From contig FTLJ01000998.1 in NCBI GenBank assembly GCA_900155495.1, positions 1 to 21,495 of the forward strand: a DNA stretch of 21,495 nucleotides, given 5' to 3'. The notes beneath the pieces are model-generated. The model saw nothing but the letters and a program-made list of their open reading frames with translations, had not been told where the DNA came from and ran no database searches. Each line of letters begins with the position of its first letter. The stretch's first letter is position 1. The position numbers and the translations under genes were made by a program. Of this stretch, positions 20,221 to 21,495 are shown piece by piece. The stretch is from Porogramme epimiltina (Eukaryota > Basidiomycota > Agaricomycetes > Polyporales > Polyporaceae).

Positions 20221-20782
20221 TAAAAGCAACTCCTGCAGGCTGACGAGGACTTCTCCCAATCACCGGCCGACCGGGCTACCTCTGCGGGTGCTTTCTCGAG
20301 CGACTGACCTTGCCTGTACAGGCAGAGGGAAAGTGACGCGAGCACGGTGAGGCCTGGCGGCCCGCTGCTCGGCGAATGCTGGCTCCTACAAACACCTACG
20401 CATTACAGCCATAGTTGTCCTGATCAATGCCGCACAAGCAAGTCGGCATCCAATCCAGCACCATCCCAATGCACACTACGTGGTGCGAACGAGGGCCAGC
20501 GCAGCCTGACATGTGGTGGCGGCTTCAAGCCGTCGGGAGCCCCCGAGCATCCACTGCGACCCCGGAGGGCGAGCGTGATCGCTGCCCGTCAAGGCCCCAC
20601 GCGTGGGCACCCCCACGTCCACCGCGGCACAGCTTTCGCGCGTTGCCGACCTCGGTCTCCGGGGTGGGTCCTGGGCGGCTGCCCCCTCCCAACTCCGAGG
20701 GCCCGTAATGCCGCTGACGTGCGCCCCCCACCCACCGCCCCTACGGTGGTTCACAACCTTCGATGCTCGCGCACTCTGGTCG

Positions 20783-20805
20783 CTGGTGCGAACCAGGTGG
20801 TGCGC
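20783..20805 (+). promoter_or_regulatory. Repeat element just upstream of the aldo/keto reductase TATA box
   Basis: CTGGT-gcga-ACCAG (20783-20796) is an inverted repeat, and TGGTGCG occurs twice (20784 and 20799), directly before the TATA box. A regulator site is plausible from position; no factor can be named. Confidence 0.35.
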
Positions 20806-20812
20806 TATAAAG
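20806..20812 (+). promoter_or_regulatory. TATA box of the aldo/keto reductase gene
   Basis: TATAAAG lies 83 nt before the ATG at 20895 and is followed by a pyrimidine-rich stretch (TATTCTTCTCTATTCTGCAG) where transcription could start. A strong TATA box fits a regulated rather than a constitutive gene. Confidence 0.65.
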
Positions 20813-20894
20813 GACGGCGCGGGGCGGTGGAGACGAGGCACCGGTATTCTTCTCTATTCTGCAGCTCACACTCCTAACATCTATTCTCACCGCC

Positions 20895-21462
20895 ATGGTT
20901 TCGAAGACGACCAAGCTCGGAGGCACCGCAAAGGACGTCGTGGTGGCTAAGGTGGCGGTAGGTCGCGCTTTTAACCCGCTATAACCACCTGCCGCTCACC
21001 CCCGCAATCTGTTCGATAGCACGGCCTGATGACGATGACGTGAGTGCCGCCTCCTGAACCACACTCCTTGCTGCACGCGCTGAACCACAATCCCTCCACA
21101 GCTTCCACGGGAACGTCCCGGAGGTGCAGGCCTTCGAGTCGATCGAGAGCAGCATCGACGCCTGCCCCCCTGGCGCCAAGATGATGCTGAACAGCGGTGC
21201 GGCGCGCCCCCCCCCCTCTCTCCGAATGTCCAGCTGATACTCATCCTCTTTTCGCCTGTCTGACCAAAGCCGACTTCTACGGCGAGAACATGAGCCTCGG
21301 GAACCTGGAGCTCCTGGCGCGCTTCTTCGACGCCCACCCCGGCTACGCCGAGAAGACGTTTCTCTCCGTCAAGGTACGTCGCCGCCGCCCGCCGAACGTA
21401 CGCCGAGCACTACACTGACAGTCACCACAGGGCGCCCCCTGGTTCATGATGGGAAAGTCCAT
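20895..21462 (+). CDS. Aldo/keto reductase, pyridoxal reductase (Plr1)-like, 3' partial
   Basis: Five exons are visible: 20895-20957, 21020-21039, 21102-21196, 21270-21373 and 21431-21462, all with GT-AG borders; the window ends inside the next probable intron (GTACGC at 21463). The spliced start is MVSKTTKLGGTAKD, then VAHGLMTMTFHG, VQAFESIESSIDACPPGAKM, LNSADFYG and NLELLARFFDAHP, ending KTFLSVKGAPWFMMGKSM. This is the N-terminal part of the (beta/alpha)8 barrel of the AKR superfamily. Tyr of LNSxxFYG and Lys of FLSVKG match the catalytic Tyr and Lys; the catalytic His lies beyond the window. S. pombe Plr1 reduces pyridoxal to pyridoxine with NADPH in the cytosol. Many fungi carry several paralogues of unknown substrate, so the exact activity is inferred. 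The ATG follows a TATA box and CT-rich leader and has a good Kozak context (CCGCCATGG). Confidence 0.9.
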
Positions 21463-21495
21463 GTACGCCCTCCCCTCCCCCTCTCCTCTACCCGA

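Larger units (their letters stand above)
17530..20894. other. Gene-poor 3.4-kb region between divergent genes
   Basis: No gene is recognised. The region separates the start of the minus-strand His-rich gene from the start of the plus-strand aldo/keto reductase. Long open frames (for example 18313-19566 on minus, 19606-20223 on plus) are Ser/Pro/Arg-rich and lack motifs. The plus strand is purine-rich from about 18.3 to 19.15 kb and pyrimidine-rich from about 19.25 to 20.1 kb, so both strands look like CT-rich leaders running outward from about 19.2 kb. A 7-bp-arm inverted repeat lies at 20200-20220. Long 5' UTRs or non-coding transcripts are possible. Confidence 0.5.

Noticed and set aside
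19606..20223. 205-aa plus-strand frame
   Set aside because: No recognisable domain, low-complexity Pro/Ser composition, and overlapped by a similar-length frame in another phase.

Overview
The window reads as nuclear DNA of a filamentous basidiomycete, most likely an Agaricomycete. It is GC-rich, genes are cut by many short GT-AG introns (mostly 55-125 nt), and the proteins are fungal: an Atf1-type bZIP factor, a Nug1/nucleostemin GTPase, a membrane-anchored HODM/DUF3445 protein and a Plr1-like aldo/keto reductase. There is no operon structure and no sign of a bacterial or phage insert. The species cannot be fixed from the sequence.

Left third (1-5423): the 3' part of an Atf1/AtfA bZIP gene (+) is followed by a complete seven-exon Nug1/Grn1 gene (+), a circularly permuted GTPase of 60S ribosome assembly.

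Middle (5424-11653), all on the minus strand and read right to left: an eight-exon gene for a 461-aa HODM-like (DUF3445) heme-dependent N-demethylase family protein; a short TATA-driven coding exon; and a long gene for a medium-chain dehydrogenase/reductase-like protein with a disordered N-terminal half. The last two may be one gene joined by a 418-nt intron. A perfect CRE palindrome, the class of site bound by Atf1, lies upstream of the short exon.

Right half (11654-21495) is unusually gene-poor. About 5 kb (11654-16707) has no recognisable gene but holds G-quadruplex-type tracts and simple repeats. Then comes a two-exon minus-strand gene for a 250-aa conserved hypothetical protein with a ten-histidine run, then about 3.4 kb without a recognisable gene whose purine/pyrimidine bias flips near 19.2 kb. 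The 5' part of an aldo/keto reductase gene (+), with a TATA box, runs off the right edge.

The genes look like independent housekeeping, stress and redox genes rather than a cluster. I did not find a convincing new multi-gene system. The most interesting items are the fungal HODM-like enzyme, the odd architecture of the MDR-like gene, and the two long gene-poor stretches flanking the histidine-rich gene.
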